DNA of 64,000 bases. Source: Bog-532 sp963805255. Its GTDB lineage: Bacteria; Actinomycetota; Actinomycetes; Streptosporangiales; Streptosporangiaceae. Both the position numbers and the translations under genes were made by a program. The stretch spans positions 248,001 through 312,000 of the forward strand of contig CAWDTK010000015.1 in NCBI GenBank assembly GCA_963805255.1. The letters run 5' to 3'. Position 1 is the stretch's first letter, and every line of letters begins with the position of its first letter. The notes beneath the pieces were generated by a model. It made no database searches. It was not told the DNA's origin and saw nothing but the letters and a program-made list of their open reading frames with translations. Shown here piece after piece: positions 49,816 to 58,537 of the stretch.

Positions 49816-51405
49816 TCAGGCGGGCTGGTGGCCGGCGCGGAGCAGGCAGTAGGTGACGGCTTCCTCCAGGGCCTGCCAGGACGCGGCGATGATGTTCTCG
49901 TCCACGCCCACCGTGTTCCAGGTGCGGCCGCTGCCGTCATCCGACTCGACCAGGACGCGGGTCACCGCGCCGGTGCCGTGGCTCCCCTCCAGGATGCGGA
50001 CCTTGTAGTCGGCCAGCTCCAGGCTCGCCAGTTCCGGGTAGATCTTCTCGAGACCGATCCGGAGCGCCTTGTCCAGCGCGTTGACCGGGCCGTTCCCCTC
50101 CCCCGTGGCGACGACGCGCTCGCCCTTGGCGGTCAGCTTGACGGTCGCCTCGCTGACGACCTCGCCGTCCGTCCGCCGCTCGACGATGACGCGCCACGAC
50201 TCTACGGAGAAGTACCGTTCGCCACCCGGGACCAGCTCGTCACGGAGCAGCAGCTCGAACGAGGCGTCGGCGGCCTCGAAGGTGTACCCCTTGGCCTCAA
50301 GCTCCTTCACCCGGTCCACCACGCGGCCGAGCGCGGCCTTGTCGCCGGACAGGTCGTAGCCGAGTTCCTTGCCCTTGAGCTCAACCGACGCCCGGCCCGC
50401 CATGTCGGAAACCAGCATGCGCATGTCGTTCCCAACTAGTTGCGGGTCGACGTGCTGGTACAGCATCGGGTCGACCTTGACCGCCGAAGCGTGCAGGCCC
50501 GCCTTGTGCGCGAAGGCCGACAGCCCCACGTACGGCTGATGGGTGCTGGGCGCCACGTTGGTGACTTCGCTGATCGAGTGGGCGATGCGGGTCATCTCGG
50601 GCAGGCAGCCGTCCGGCAGGACCGGGCGCCCCTTCTTCAGCTGGAGCCCGGCCACGACGCTGAACAGGTTGGCGTTGCCGGCCCGCTCGCCGTAACCGTT
50701 CGCGGTCCCCTGCACGTGCGTCACGCCGGCATCGACAGCGACGAGCGTGTTGGCCACGGCGCAGGCGGTGTCGTCATGGCAGTGGATGCCCAGTCGCGTC
50801 CCGGTCGCCGCGGCGACCGCCGTCACCACGTCCCCCAGCTCGCCCGGCATCATGCCGCCGTTGGTGTCGCAGAGCGCGACGACCTCCGCGCCGGCTTCGG
50901 CCGCGACGCGCACGACCTCGAGCGCGTAGGCCCGGTCGGAGCGGTAGCCGTCGAAGAAGTGCTCCGCGTCGAGGAACACCCGCTGGCCGCTGGCCCGCAG
51001 GTGCTCGACCGTCTCCCGCACCATCGCGAGGTTTTCCTCACATGTGGTGCGGAGGGCCAGCCGGACGTGCCGGTCGTGACTCTTGGCTACAAGGGTCACG
51101 ACCGGCGCGCCCGACTCACGCAGCGCGGCGACCTGAGGGTCATCGGCCGCCTTCGCGCCGGGCCGGCGGGTCGCGCCGAACGCGGCGAGCTGCGCGTGCT
51201 TAAGGTCCAGCTCGCGCTGAGCGCGGCGGAAGAATTCGGTGTCCTTGGGGATGGCGCCGGGCCAGCCGCCCTCGATGAAGCCGACGCCCAGGCCGTCCAG
51301 CTGGGTGGCGATCGCGAGCTTGTCAGCGACCGTCAGGTTCAGTCCCTCTTGCTGTGCGCCGTCGCGCAGCGTGGTGTCGTAGACGTGGAAGCTGTCGTCA
51401 GGCAT
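49816..51405 (-). CDS. cimA: (R)-citramalate synthase
   Basis: 529 aa, DRE-TIM metallolyase: FHVYDTTLRDGAQQEGLNLT, GVGFIEGGWPGAIPKDTEFF, LGIHCHDDTACAVANTLVAV, GTANGYGERAGNANL, and a C-terminal allosteric LeuA dimer domain (LADYKVRILEGSHGTGAVTR). Condenses pyruvate with acetyl-CoA, the first step of the threonine-independent isoleucine route; LeuCD and LeuB would complete that route. ATG 51405 is preferred over an upstream in-frame start because it gives the family N-terminus and lies after the attenuator. Confidence 0.93.
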   Translation of the reverse strand: MPDDSFHVYDTTLRDGAQQEGLNLTVADKLAIATQLDGLGVGFIEGGWPGAIPKDTEFFRRAQRELDLKHAQLAAFGATRRPGAKAADDPQVAALRESGAPVVTLVAKSHDRHVRLALRTTCEENLAMVRETVEHLRASGQRVFLDAEHFFDGYRSDRAYALEVVRVAAEAGAEVVALCDTNGGMMPGELGDVVTAVAAATGTRLGIHCHDDTACAVANTLVAVDAGVTHVQGTANGYGERAGNANLFSVVAGLQLKKGRPVLPDGCLPEMTRIAHSISEVTNVAPSTHQPYVGLSAFAHKAGLHASAVKVDPMLYQHVDPQLVGNDMRMLVSDMAGRASVELKGKELGYDLSGDKAALGRVVDRVKELEAKGYTFEAADASFELLLRDELVPGGERYFSVESWRVIVERRTDGEVVSEATVKLTAKGERVVATGEGNGPVNALDKALRIGLEKIYPELASLELADYKVRILEGSHGTGAVTRVLVESDDGSGRTWNTVGVDENIIAASWQALEEAVTYCLLRAGHQPA

Positions 51406-51443
51406 CAGCGATATTCCGTTTCTGGAAGGTGGTCTGCGGCCAC

Positions 51444-51477
51444 AAAGCAAAAGACCCCTCGCGGCGTGCGAGAGGTC
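51444..51477 (-). terminator. Attenuator terminator upstream of cimA
   Basis: On the minus strand GACCTCTCGC / GCGAGGGGTC (10 bp, one G-U pair, 5-base loop) is followed by TTTTGCTTT. It lies only 39 bases before the cimA start and downstream of an Ile-rich leader frame, so it is best explained as an attenuator; simple termination of ilvE is the alternative. Confidence 0.7.
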
Positions 51478-51488
51478 TGCGCGTCCAG

Positions 51489-51530
51489 GCGGGGGGTCCG
51501 GGGGGGCGTCCCCCGGGCTAGCACCGCGGG
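51489..51530. repeat. Dispersed element copy E (hairpin-2 module)
   Basis: GCGGGGGGTCCGGGGGGGCG... with arms CCGGGGG / CCCCCGG and the tail GGGCTAGCACCGCGGG. It overlaps the 3' end of the putative cimA leader peptide; the leader stop (TAG) is read from the CTA of this tail. Confidence 0.75.
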
Positions 51531-51613
51531 CTGGGGCGAAGCTGATCAAAGATCAGCAAGCAGCAGCCGCCGCCTCGGACGCGCCTGCCGATAATGATGC
51601 GGCCAGACGTCAT
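51518..51613 (-). CDS. Putative cimA leader peptide with three consecutive Ile codons
   Basis: 31-codon frame from ATG 51613 starting MTSGRIIIGRRVRGGG (Ile codons ATC ATT ATC), then CCLLIFDQLR. It ends 40 bases before the terminator hairpin. The Arg-Ile-x-x-Gly-Arg-Arg pattern resembles the ilvB leader 7 kb away. No strong ribosome site is seen, so leaderless translation is possible. It would report isoleucine supply to the citramalate route. Confidence 0.55.
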   Translation of the reverse strand: MTSGRIIIGRRVRGGGCCLLIFDQLRPSPRC

Positions 51614-51749
51614 AAGGGCAGTGTGCCACATCCAGCCGTCCACTGGCACATCAATCTCACCATCCGGGACGCCGTCGTCAGGCCCGCCCGGCCCTGCCTG
51701 GTGGCCAGCGACGAAGAGCCGGGGTGAAAGCGGCTCCGAGCAGGTCCGT

Positions 51750-52865
51750 TCAGCAAACTTTGTGGATCCAGCCGAAGGGGTCCGGGCGCTGGCCGTACTG
51801 GAGGCCGAGGAGTTCCTCGCGCAGACGCGTCGTGACCGGGCCTGGGGTGCCGTCGCCGATGAGCCATTCGCCGGCGGCCGTCTTGACCTTGCCCACCGGG
51901 GTGATGACGGCCGCCGTCCCGCACGCGAACACCTCGGTCAGCTCGCCGGACGCGCTGTCGGAGTAGCACTGGTCGGTCGAGATGCGGCCCTCGACGGCCG
52001 GGATCCCGAGATGGGGCGCGAGCTGGAGGAGGGAATCGCGCGTGATGCCGGGCAGCAGCGTCCCGGTGAGCGCGGGCGTCATGATCCGCGCGCCGGACCC
52101 GGACCCGTAGACGAAGAACAGGTTCATCCCGCCCATTTCCTCCACCCAGCGGTGCTCGGCGGAGTCGAGCCAGACGACCTGGTCGCAGCCGTTGTCGACG
52201 GCCTCCTGCTGGGCCACGAACGCGGCGGCGTAGTTGCCCCCGCATTTCACCTCGCCGGTGCCGCCGGGCGCGGCCCGGGTGAAGTCGTCACACAGCCAGA
52301 CCGTCACCGGCTTGACCCCGCCGGGGAAGTACGCGCCCGCCGGTGAGGCGATGACCGAGAACAGGTACGACGAGGAGGGGTGGTTTATGCCCAGCGCGGG
52401 CTGCGTCGCGATCGCGAACGGGCGCAGGTAGAGGCTCTTCTCCATCTCCAGCGGCACCCAGTCCCGGTCCTGGGTCACCAGCACCTCGAGGGCGCGGAGG
52501 AACGTCTCCCCGGGCAGTTCCGGCATCGCCATCCGGCGGGCCGAGCTGTTGAACCGGGCCGCGTTCGCCTGCGGCCGGAACATCACCACCGACCCGTTCT
52601 CCTGACGGTAGGCCTTCAGGCCCTCGAAGAACTCCTGCGCGTAATGGAACACGGCCGTGGCCGGATCCAGGGTGAAGGGGCCGTACGGCTCCAGCTTCCC
52701 GTTGTGCCAGCCCTCGTCCTGCGTCCAGTGCAGGGTGACCATATGGTCGGTGAATCTCACGCCGAACGCGGGGGCGGCCAGCAGCCGTTCCCGTTCGGCC
52801 GCCGGGACCGGGTGATCGGACAGGCGGACGTCAAAGGCGATCTCGGTCTGCGGAATCGCGGTCAT
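51750..52865 (-). CDS. ilvE: Branched-chain amino acid aminotransferase
   Basis: 371 aa from ATG 52865: FGVRFTDHMVTLHWTQDEGW, YAQEFFEGLKAYRQENGSVV, LYLRPFAIATQPALGI, and the PLP lysine in EVKCGGNYAAAFVAQQEAV, then EEMGGMNLFFVYG. Class IV aminotransferase that makes Leu, Ile and Val from their keto acids. An earlier in-frame start (52955) adds 30 atypical residues and is rejected. Confidence 0.96.
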   Translation of the reverse strand: MTAIPQTEIAFDVRLSDHPVPAAERERLLAAPAFGVRFTDHMVTLHWTQDEGWHNGKLEPYGPFTLDPATAVFHYAQEFFEGLKAYRQENGSVVMFRPQANAARFNSSARRMAMPELPGETFLRALEVLVTQDRDWVPLEMEKSLYLRPFAIATQPALGINHPSSSYLFSVIASPAGAYFPGGVKPVTVWLCDDFTRAAPGGTGEVKCGGNYAAAFVAQQEAVDNGCDQVVWLDSAEHRWVEEMGGMNLFFVYGSGSGARIMTPALTGTLLPGITRDSLLQLAPHLGIPAVEGRISTDQCYSDSASGELTEVFACGTAAVITPVGKVKTAAGEWLIGDGTPGPVTTRLREELLGLQYGQRPDPFGWIHKVC

Positions 52866-53160
52866 CGCGGAAATCCTCCTTACCGCCGGCCATGCGGCGG
52901 AGCATGCTAAACCATACGGGACGTTGACCGCGCGACACCAATGGTCAGTGGGCAAGTGACGTCCGCGTGGGCCGTCCCGGCTGGCAGGAACGGGTGACCA
53001 GGCTCACCCCGCCCGCGGTGTCCGGGCCGGTGTCCTGCTGGGCGATGCCGATGACGCAGCACCCCGATCTGGGACGGACGGCCCGGGTGGCGAGCCGCCC
53101 GATCGGAGGCGGGCCGCCCGGATAGCGCGCCGCCCGTAGGGCGGCGCGTGCAGCACCGCC

Positions 53161-54213
53161 CTAGCTGGCTACTCGCTCGGCGATGTCGTCGCCGATTTCC
53201 GGCGTGCTCCGGCGCGCCCAGGCACCCTGCCGCTCGACCAGGTCCTCCGCCACCGCCTGCTCGATCTTGGCTGCCTCGGCCGTCAGGCCCATGTGGTCGC
53301 AGAGCAGCGCGGCGGACAGAATCGCCGCGGTCGGGTCGGCCTGCTGGCGGCCTGCGATGTCGGGCGCGCTACCGTGCACCGGCTCGAACATGCTGGGAGC
53401 GGCGGCTTCGGGGTTGATGTTCCCGCTCGCCGCCAGGCCGATGCCGCCGGCGACGGCGGCGCCCAGGTCGGTGAGGATGTCGCCGAACAGGTTGTCGGTG
53501 ACCACCACGTCGAAGCGCTCGGGCTGGGTCACGAAGAACATCGACGCCGCGTCCACGTGGCAGTAGTCCACGGACACGTCGGCGAACTCCTTGGCCAGGC
53601 TGTCGACGGTCCGCTGCCAGAGGTCGCCCGCATAGGTGAGCACGTTGGTCTTGTGCACGAGCGTGAGCTTGCGGCGGGGCCGGGCCATCGCCCGGCCGAA
53701 CGCGTACCGGGCGACCCGGTGCACGCCGAACGCCGTGTTCAGGCTCTCCTGGGTGGCGATCTCGCCGGACGTGCCCTTGCGCATGACGCCGCCCGCTCCC
53801 GCGTACGGGCCCTCGGTCCCCTCCCGGACCACGACCATGTCGATGTTCTCGGCCCGCGCGGCGGCCAGCGGGGTGGCGACGCCCGGGTACAGCCGGACCG
53901 GGCGGAGGTTGACGTACTGGTCGAGCTCGAAGCGGAGCCTCAGCAGCAGCCCGCGCTCCAGCACGCCGCTGGGCACGCCGGGGTCCCCGACCGCGCCGAG
54001 CAGGATGGCGTCGTGCCCGCGGATCTCCTCGAGGACCGCGTCGGGCAGCGTCTCACCGGTTCGGTGCCAGCGGCGTGCGCCCAGTTCATAGCTGGTCTCA
54101 TCGATGGTCACGGCACCGGCCGCGGCGCGAAGCACCTTGAGGGCCTCGGCGACGACCTCGGGCCCGATGCCGTCCCCGCCGATCACGGCGAGCCTGATGG
54201 TACGAGAAGCCAT
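53161..54213 (-). CDS. leuB: 3-isopropylmalate dehydrogenase
   Basis: 350 aa: RLAVIGGDGIGPEVVAEALK, LLGAVGDPGVPSGVLERGLL, LRFELDQYVNLRPVRLYPGV, VVREGTEGPYAGAGG, and the metal/substrate motif FDVVVTDNLFGDILTDLGAA. Oxidatively decarboxylates isopropylmalate and, in the citramalate route, methylmalate. Preceded by one NdgR-type palindrome. Followed by ~295 bases (52866-53160) with no gene. Confidence 0.97.
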   Translation of the reverse strand: MASRTIRLAVIGGDGIGPEVVAEALKVLRAAAGAVTIDETSYELGARRWHRTGETLPDAVLEEIRGHDAILLGAVGDPGVPSGVLERGLLLRLRFELDQYVNLRPVRLYPGVATPLAAARAENIDMVVVREGTEGPYAGAGGVMRKGTSGEIATQESLNTAFGVHRVARYAFGRAMARPRRKLTLVHKTNVLTYAGDLWQRTVDSLAKEFADVSVDYCHVDAASMFFVTQPERFDVVVTDNLFGDILTDLGAAVAGGIGLAASGNINPEAAAPSMFEPVHGSAPDIAGRQQADPTAAILSAALLCDHMGLTAEAAKIEQAVAEDLVERQGAWARRSTPEIGDDIAERVAS

Positions 54214-54315
54214 GTGAGAACCCTTAACGAGCAGACGGGGCGTGCGCCGCGAAACAGGTGGCCAATCCGGATAACGACAATAGCCGATGCCCGCCGCGGG
54301 TATACGCCTGCTCTA

Positions 54316-54330
54316 TCTCATAATGTGAGA
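54316..54330. promoter_or_regulatory. NdgR/LtbR-type operator upstream of leuB
   Basis: TCTCATAATGTGAGA, perfect 5+5 palindrome matching the site at the leuCD-regulator gap, about 100 bases before the leuB start and directly after the end of ilvC. Confidence 0.75.
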
Positions 54331-54380
54331 CATCGGGGCCCCGGGCCGCCGTTCGTGGCGCGGCGGCCCGGGCCGTCCGG

Positions 54381-55382
54381 TTACTCCTCCTCGGCGCCGA
54401 TCCAGCTCATCAGCGGGCGGAGCCGCGCGCCGACCTGCTCGATCTGCTCGTTGTGCTCGGCCTCACGCCGCTTGAGGAAGTTCGGCTTGCCCGCGTCGAA
54501 TTCCTCAACGAGTTCGCGCGCGAACCGTCCGTCCTGGATCTCGGCGAGGATCTTGCGCATCTCTTCGCGGGTCTGCTCGTTGATGATGCGCGGGCCGCGG
54601 GTGTACCCGCCGAACTCTGCGGTGTCGGAGCACGACCAGTACATCTTGGAGATGCCGCCCTCGTACATGAGGTCCACGATGAGCTTCATCTCGTGCAGGC
54701 ACTCGAAGTAGGCGATCTCGGGCTGGTAGCCGGCGTCCACGAGCGTGCCGAAGCCCGCCTTGATGAGCTCCGAGACGCCACCGCAGAGCACGGTCTGCTC
54801 GCCGAACAGGTCGGTCTCGGTCTCCTCGGTGAACGTCGTCTTCAGTGCGCCCGCGCGGGTGCCGCCGATGCCCTTGGCGTAGGCGAGGGTCAGCGGCCAG
54901 GCGCTGCCGGTCGCATCGCGCTCGACGGCGACCAGCACGGGGACGCCGCGGCCGACGTTGAACTGGCGCCGCACCAGGTGCCCTGGGCCCTTCGGCGCCA
55001 CCATGCAGACGTCCACGCCCTGCGGGGGCTGAATCAGGTCGTACCGGATGTTCAGCCCGTGCGCGAAGAACAGCGCGTCGCCGTCGGCCAGGCTCGGCGC
55101 GATGGCCTCCGCGTACAGCGAGCGCTGCAGGTGGTCGGGAACCAGGACCATGATCAGGTCGGCCTGCTCGCACGCCTCGGCGGGCGCGGCCACCGGCAGG
55201 CCGTCATCTTCCGCCTTGGGCCGGCTGCCCGAACCCTCCGGCAGGCCAACCCGCACGTCCACCCCCGAGTCGCGGAGCGAAAGCGCGTGCGCGTGTCCCT
55301 GGCTGCCATACCCCAGCACGGCGACGTGCCGGCCCTGGATCGCCGCGAGGTTGGCGTCGTCGTCGTAGAAAATCTCTGCCAC
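54381..55382 (-). CDS. ilvC: Ketol-acid reductoisomerase
   Basis: 333 aa class I enzyme: VAVLGYGSQGHAHALSLRDS (NADPH fold), APKGPGHLVRRQFNVGRGVP, ETETDLFGEQTVLCGGVSEL, and CLHEMKLIVDLMYEGGISKM with metal ligands. Isomerises and reduces acetolactate/acetohydroxybutyrate. ilvN ends 51 bases upstream; ilvB-ilvN-ilvC form one operon. Confidence 0.97.
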   Translation of the reverse strand: MAEIFYDDDANLAAIQGRHVAVLGYGSQGHAHALSLRDSGVDVRVGLPEGSGSRPKAEDDGLPVAAPAEACEQADLIMVLVPDHLQRSLYAEAIAPSLADGDALFFAHGLNIRYDLIQPPQGVDVCMVAPKGPGHLVRRQFNVGRGVPVLVAVERDATGSAWPLTLAYAKGIGGTRAGALKTTFTEETETDLFGEQTVLCGGVSELIKAGFGTLVDAGYQPEIAYFECLHEMKLIVDLMYEGGISKMYWSCSDTAEFGGYTRGPRIINEQTREEMRKILAEIQDGRFARELVEEFDAGKPNFLKRREAEHNEQIEQVGARLRPLMSWIGAEEE

Positions 55383-55433
55383 TGCCTGGCCTTTCTTGAT
55401 GATGTGTATGAGCTGTGCTGGCCTGAGCTGGCG

Positions 55434-55958
55434 TCAGGCGCTGCGCTCGATGGGACGCAGCGCCCGGTCGGTGATCGACCGGCCGCCACGCCCGAGCGCC
55501 ACCATGCCGGACTGCACCAGTTCCTTGATCCCGAAGGGCTCGAGCACCCTGATCAGCGCGTCAAGCTTTTCCCGGCTGCCGGTGGCCTCGACGGTCACCG
55601 CGTCAAGCGCCACGTCGACCACCTTGGCCCGGAAGAGCTGCACGGTCTCCAGCACCTTCGACCGGCTCTCGGTGTCGGCGCGGACCTTGATCAGGATGAG
55701 CTCGCGCTGGACCGCGAAGCCCTGCTCCAGCTCAACGATCTTGAGCACGTTGATCAGCTTGTTGAGCTGCTTGGTGACCTGCTCAAGCGGGCGCTCGTCG
55801 CAGTTCACCACGATCGTCATCCGGGAGATCTCCCCGTGCTCGGTCGGCCCGACCGCCAGCGAGTCGATGTTGAACCCGCGCCGCGAGAACAGCCCGGCGA
55901 TCCTGACCAGAACGCCCGGCTTGTTCTCCACCAGCACGGACAGCGTATGCTTACTCAT
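55434..55958 (-). CDS. ilvN: Acetolactate synthase small (regulatory) subunit
   Basis: 174 aa from ATG 55958: HTLSVLVENKPGVLVRIAGL, FSRRGFNIDSLAVGPTEHGE (ACT domain binding valine) and a C-terminal domain QRELILIKVRADTESRSKVL. Activates IlvB and gives feedback control. The upstream frame to 55982 adds eight atypical residues; GAGG lies just before 55958. Confidence 0.97.
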   Translation of the reverse strand: MSKHTLSVLVENKPGVLVRIAGLFSRRGFNIDSLAVGPTEHGEISRMTIVVNCDERPLEQVTKQLNKLINVLKIVELEQGFAVQRELILIKVRADTESRSKVLETVQLFRAKVVDVALDAVTVEATGSREKLDALIRVLEPFGIKELVQSGMVALGRGGRSITDRALRPIERSA

Positions 55959-55990
55959 TGCCTCGGTGCCTTCCCTGCTCACTTAGGGCC

Positions 55991-56040
55991 CTTTCACCTG
56001 GGACTGCCGCGGTCACTTTCACCTGGGACTGCCGCGGTCA
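55991..56040. repeat. 25-bp tandem duplication at the ilvB stop codon
   Basis: CTTTCACCTGGGACTGCCGC plus GGTCA occurs twice in direct succession (55991-56015, 56016-56040). The ilvB stop (56038-56040) is the last triplet of the second copy. Confidence 0.95.
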
Positions 56041-58320
56041 CTCTGAACTGCCCCAGTCGGGGGCCATGTCGCGGGCGAACTGGATCTGGTCGTTGCTGGT
56101 GCCGGCCGCGACCATCGGCCAGACCATGGCGTCACGGTGCACGATGAAGTCGATCACGACCGGGCGGTCGTTGATCTCCATCGCCTGGTTGATCACCGCG
56201 TCCACGTCGCCCGGCTTCTCACAGCGGATACCGGCGCACCCGTAGGCTTCGGCCAGCTTGACGAAATCCGGAACGCGGGTGCCCGCGACCGGCCCGGCCC
56301 CGGCGGCCTCCGGGGCGCTGGGATTGGCCCCGGGCAACATCGCCGAGGTGCCGGCGCGGCGCAGGTCGGTGTTGGAGTAGCGCTCGTTGTAGAACAGCGT
56401 CTGCCACTGCCGGACCATGCCGAGGTTCCCGTTGTTGATGACCGCGATCTTGACCGGGATGCCTTCCAGCGCGCAGGTGGCGAGTTCCTGGTTGGTCATC
56501 TGGAAACAGCCGTCGCCGTCGATGGCCCACACGCACGCGTCCGGCCGCCCGACCTTCGCGCCCATCGCCGCGGGCACCGCGTAGCCCATGGTGCCGAGAC
56601 CACCGGAGTTCAGCCACGTACGGGGGCGCTGATAGGAGATGAACTGAGCGGCCCACATCTGGTGCTGGCCCACGCCGGCCACGTAGACGGCCTCGGGACC
56701 CGCGATCTCGCCGATACGCTTGATCACGTACTGCGGGGCCAGCGAGCCGTCCGCCGGCTCCTCGTAACCCAGCGGGTAGGTGGTCCGCCAGTCGTCGAGC
56801 TGAGCCCACCAGGCGTCGTGCTGGCCCCGCTTCCCAGCCTGGTGCTCGGCCCGCACGGCCGTGATCAGGTCGGAGATCACCTCGCGGCAGTCACCGACGA
56901 TCGGCACGTCGGCCCGCCGGTTCTTGGAGATCTCGGCCGGGTCGATGTCAGCGTGCACGATCGCGGCGTCGGGCGCGAACGACGCCAGGTTGCCCGTCAC
57001 CCGGTCGTCGAACCGGGCGCCGAGCGCGATGATCAGGTCGGCCTTCTGCAGCGCGCCGACCGCGGCGACCGTACCGTGCATGCCGGGCATGCCGAGATGC
57101 TGCGGGTGCCCATCCGGGAAGGCGCCCCGGGCCATCAGCGTCGTGACGACCGGTATGCCGGTCAGTTCGGCCAGGGTCAGCAGTTCGGGCGCGGCGCCCG
57201 CCTTGATGATGCCGCCGCCGGCATACAGGACGGGCCGGTGTGCTCCGGTCATCATCCGCGCGGCCTCGCGGACCTGGCGGGAGTGCGGGCGGGTCACCGG
57301 ATGATACCCGGGCAGGTCCAGCAGCACCGGCCAGGTGAAGTCGGTCTGCGCCTGCATCGCGTCCTTCGCGATGTCGACGAGGACCGGCCCGGGGCGCCCG
57401 GTGGAGGCCAGGTGGAACGCCTCCGCGATCGTCCTCGCGATGTCGCCGGCCTTGGTCACCAGGAAGTTGTGCTTGGTGACGGGGATGGTGATGCCGGAGA
57501 TGTCGGCTTCCTGGAAGCCGTCCGTGCCGATGAGGCTGGTGGACACCTGCCCGGTGATCGCGACCAGCGGCACCGAGTCCATGTAGGCGTCCGCGATGGG
57601 GGTCACCAGGTTGGTCGCGCCCGGCCCCGAGGTGGCCATGCACACCCCGGTCCGCCCGGTCGCCTGCGCGTATCCGGTCGCGGCGTGCCCCGCGCCCTGC
57701 TCGTGCCGGACCAGGATGTGCCGGACCTCGGCAGAGTCCAGCAGCGGATCGTAGGCTGGCAGGATGGCGCCGCCCGGCAGGCCGAACACCACGTCCGCGC
57801 CGACCTTCTCCAGCGCGCGGACCAGGGCCTGGGCGCCGGTCATCCGGATCCGGGACGCGTGCCCGGCGTCCGTCCCGGCACCGCTGGCCGCCCCGCTCGC
57901 CGTCGCACCAGCGGAACCGGCCGCCGTCGCACCCGTGGCGCTGCCCGCCGTGGCGCTGCCCGCCGGGACGTTGCCCGCCGGGACGCCCGGAAGGCCGCCC
58001 CCGGCCGTGCCGGCGGCGCCGTTGACGACCGCACCGGGATCGGTAACAGCCTGCGGGCCAGCCGGAGCGGCGCCCTGCGGGGCGCTTCCGGCACCGTTCG
58101 GGCCAGCCGCAGCCGGGCCAGCCGCAGCCGGGCCTGGCGTGGCCGGGCCTGGCGTGGCCGGGCTGTCCTCGCCGCGGCTCGCCGCCTGCCCGGCTGGGGT
58201 GTCCGCGCCACTGGTGGCGGTTCCGGCGCAGTCACGATGCACCGCCCGCGCGGCCAGGTCCAGCGGCGTGGGGCTGGGCTGGGCGCGCGCAGGGGTGGCG
58301 GGTTTCGTCTGCTCAGTCAT
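56038..58320 (-). CDS. ilvB: Acetolactate synthase large subunit with a long low-complexity N-terminus
   Basis: 760 aa. The catalytic protein starts near residue 160 (MTGAQALVRALEKVGADVVF, GLPGGAILPAYDPLLD with the catalytic Glu region RHEQGAGHAATGYAQATGR). It goes through the FAD domain and ends with the ThDP motif WAIDGDGCFQMTNQELATCA ... NNGNLGMVRQWQ. The first ~155 residues are Ala/Gly/Pro/Thr-rich with short repeats (ATPGPATPGPAAAGPAAAGP) and no predicted fold. The ATG at 58320 has AAGGA upstream, so this extension seems translated. First enzyme for Val, Leu and Ile. Confidence 0.95.
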   Translation of the reverse strand: MTEQTKPATPARAQPSPTPLDLAARAVHRDCAGTATSGADTPAGQAASRGEDSPATPGPATPGPAAAGPAAAGPNGAGSAPQGAAPAGPQAVTDPGAVVNGAAGTAGGGLPGVPAGNVPAGSATAGSATGATAAGSAGATASGAASGAGTDAGHASRIRMTGAQALVRALEKVGADVVFGLPGGAILPAYDPLLDSAEVRHILVRHEQGAGHAATGYAQATGRTGVCMATSGPGATNLVTPIADAYMDSVPLVAITGQVSTSLIGTDGFQEADISGITIPVTKHNFLVTKAGDIARTIAEAFHLASTGRPGPVLVDIAKDAMQAQTDFTWPVLLDLPGYHPVTRPHSRQVREAARMMTGAHRPVLYAGGGIIKAGAAPELLTLAELTGIPVVTTLMARGAFPDGHPQHLGMPGMHGTVAAVGALQKADLIIALGARFDDRVTGNLASFAPDAAIVHADIDPAEISKNRRADVPIVGDCREVISDLITAVRAEHQAGKRGQHDAWWAQLDDWRTTYPLGYEEPADGSLAPQYVIKRIGEIAGPEAVYVAGVGQHQMWAAQFISYQRPRTWLNSGGLGTMGYAVPAAMGAKVGRPDACVWAIDGDGCFQMTNQELATCALEGIPVKIAVINNGNLGMVRQWQTLFYNERYSNTDLRRAGTSAMLPGANPSAPEAAGAGPVAGTRVPDFVKLAEAYGCAGIRCEKPGDVDAVINQAMEINDRPVVIDFIVHRDAMVWPMVAAGTSNDQIQFARDMAPDWGSSE

Positions 58321-58382
58321 CTGATGGCTTCCTTGTCAGCGGGAGAGTCCGCTGCGAGCGCGTGCGCAAGCGGATGGGCATC

Positions 58383-58416
58383 AAAAAACCCCTCGTGCCT
58401 GACGGCAGTCGAGGGG
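58383..58416 (-). terminator. ilvB attenuator terminator
   Basis: On the minus strand CCCCTCG / CGAGGGG (with inner TGCC/GGCA pairing) is followed by six Ts. It lies 62 bases before ilvB and 22 bases after the leader-peptide stop, the standard attenuator layout. Confidence 0.88.
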
Positions 58417-58437
58417 AGCGCGCAGTAGCTGGCTTGG

Positions 58438-58485
58438 TCAGCGGCCTGCGCGCCGTCCAAGTACCAGAATGCGAGTGCTTTTCAC
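58438..58485 (-). CDS. ilvB leader peptide
   Basis: 15-aa frame from GTG 58485: MKSTRILVLGRRAGR, with Ile-Leu-Val-Leu codons (ATT CTG GTA CTT) then a stop. Matches the ILVLG leader peptides known before ilvB in actinobacteria. Ribosome stalling at these codons would relieve termination at 58383-58416. Confidence 0.85.
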   Translation of the reverse strand: MKSTRILVLGRRAGR

Positions 58486-58537
58486 ACCACCCACCTTGTC
58501 CCATGGATCGCGCCGCGTCAACTTGAAGCCAAATACG

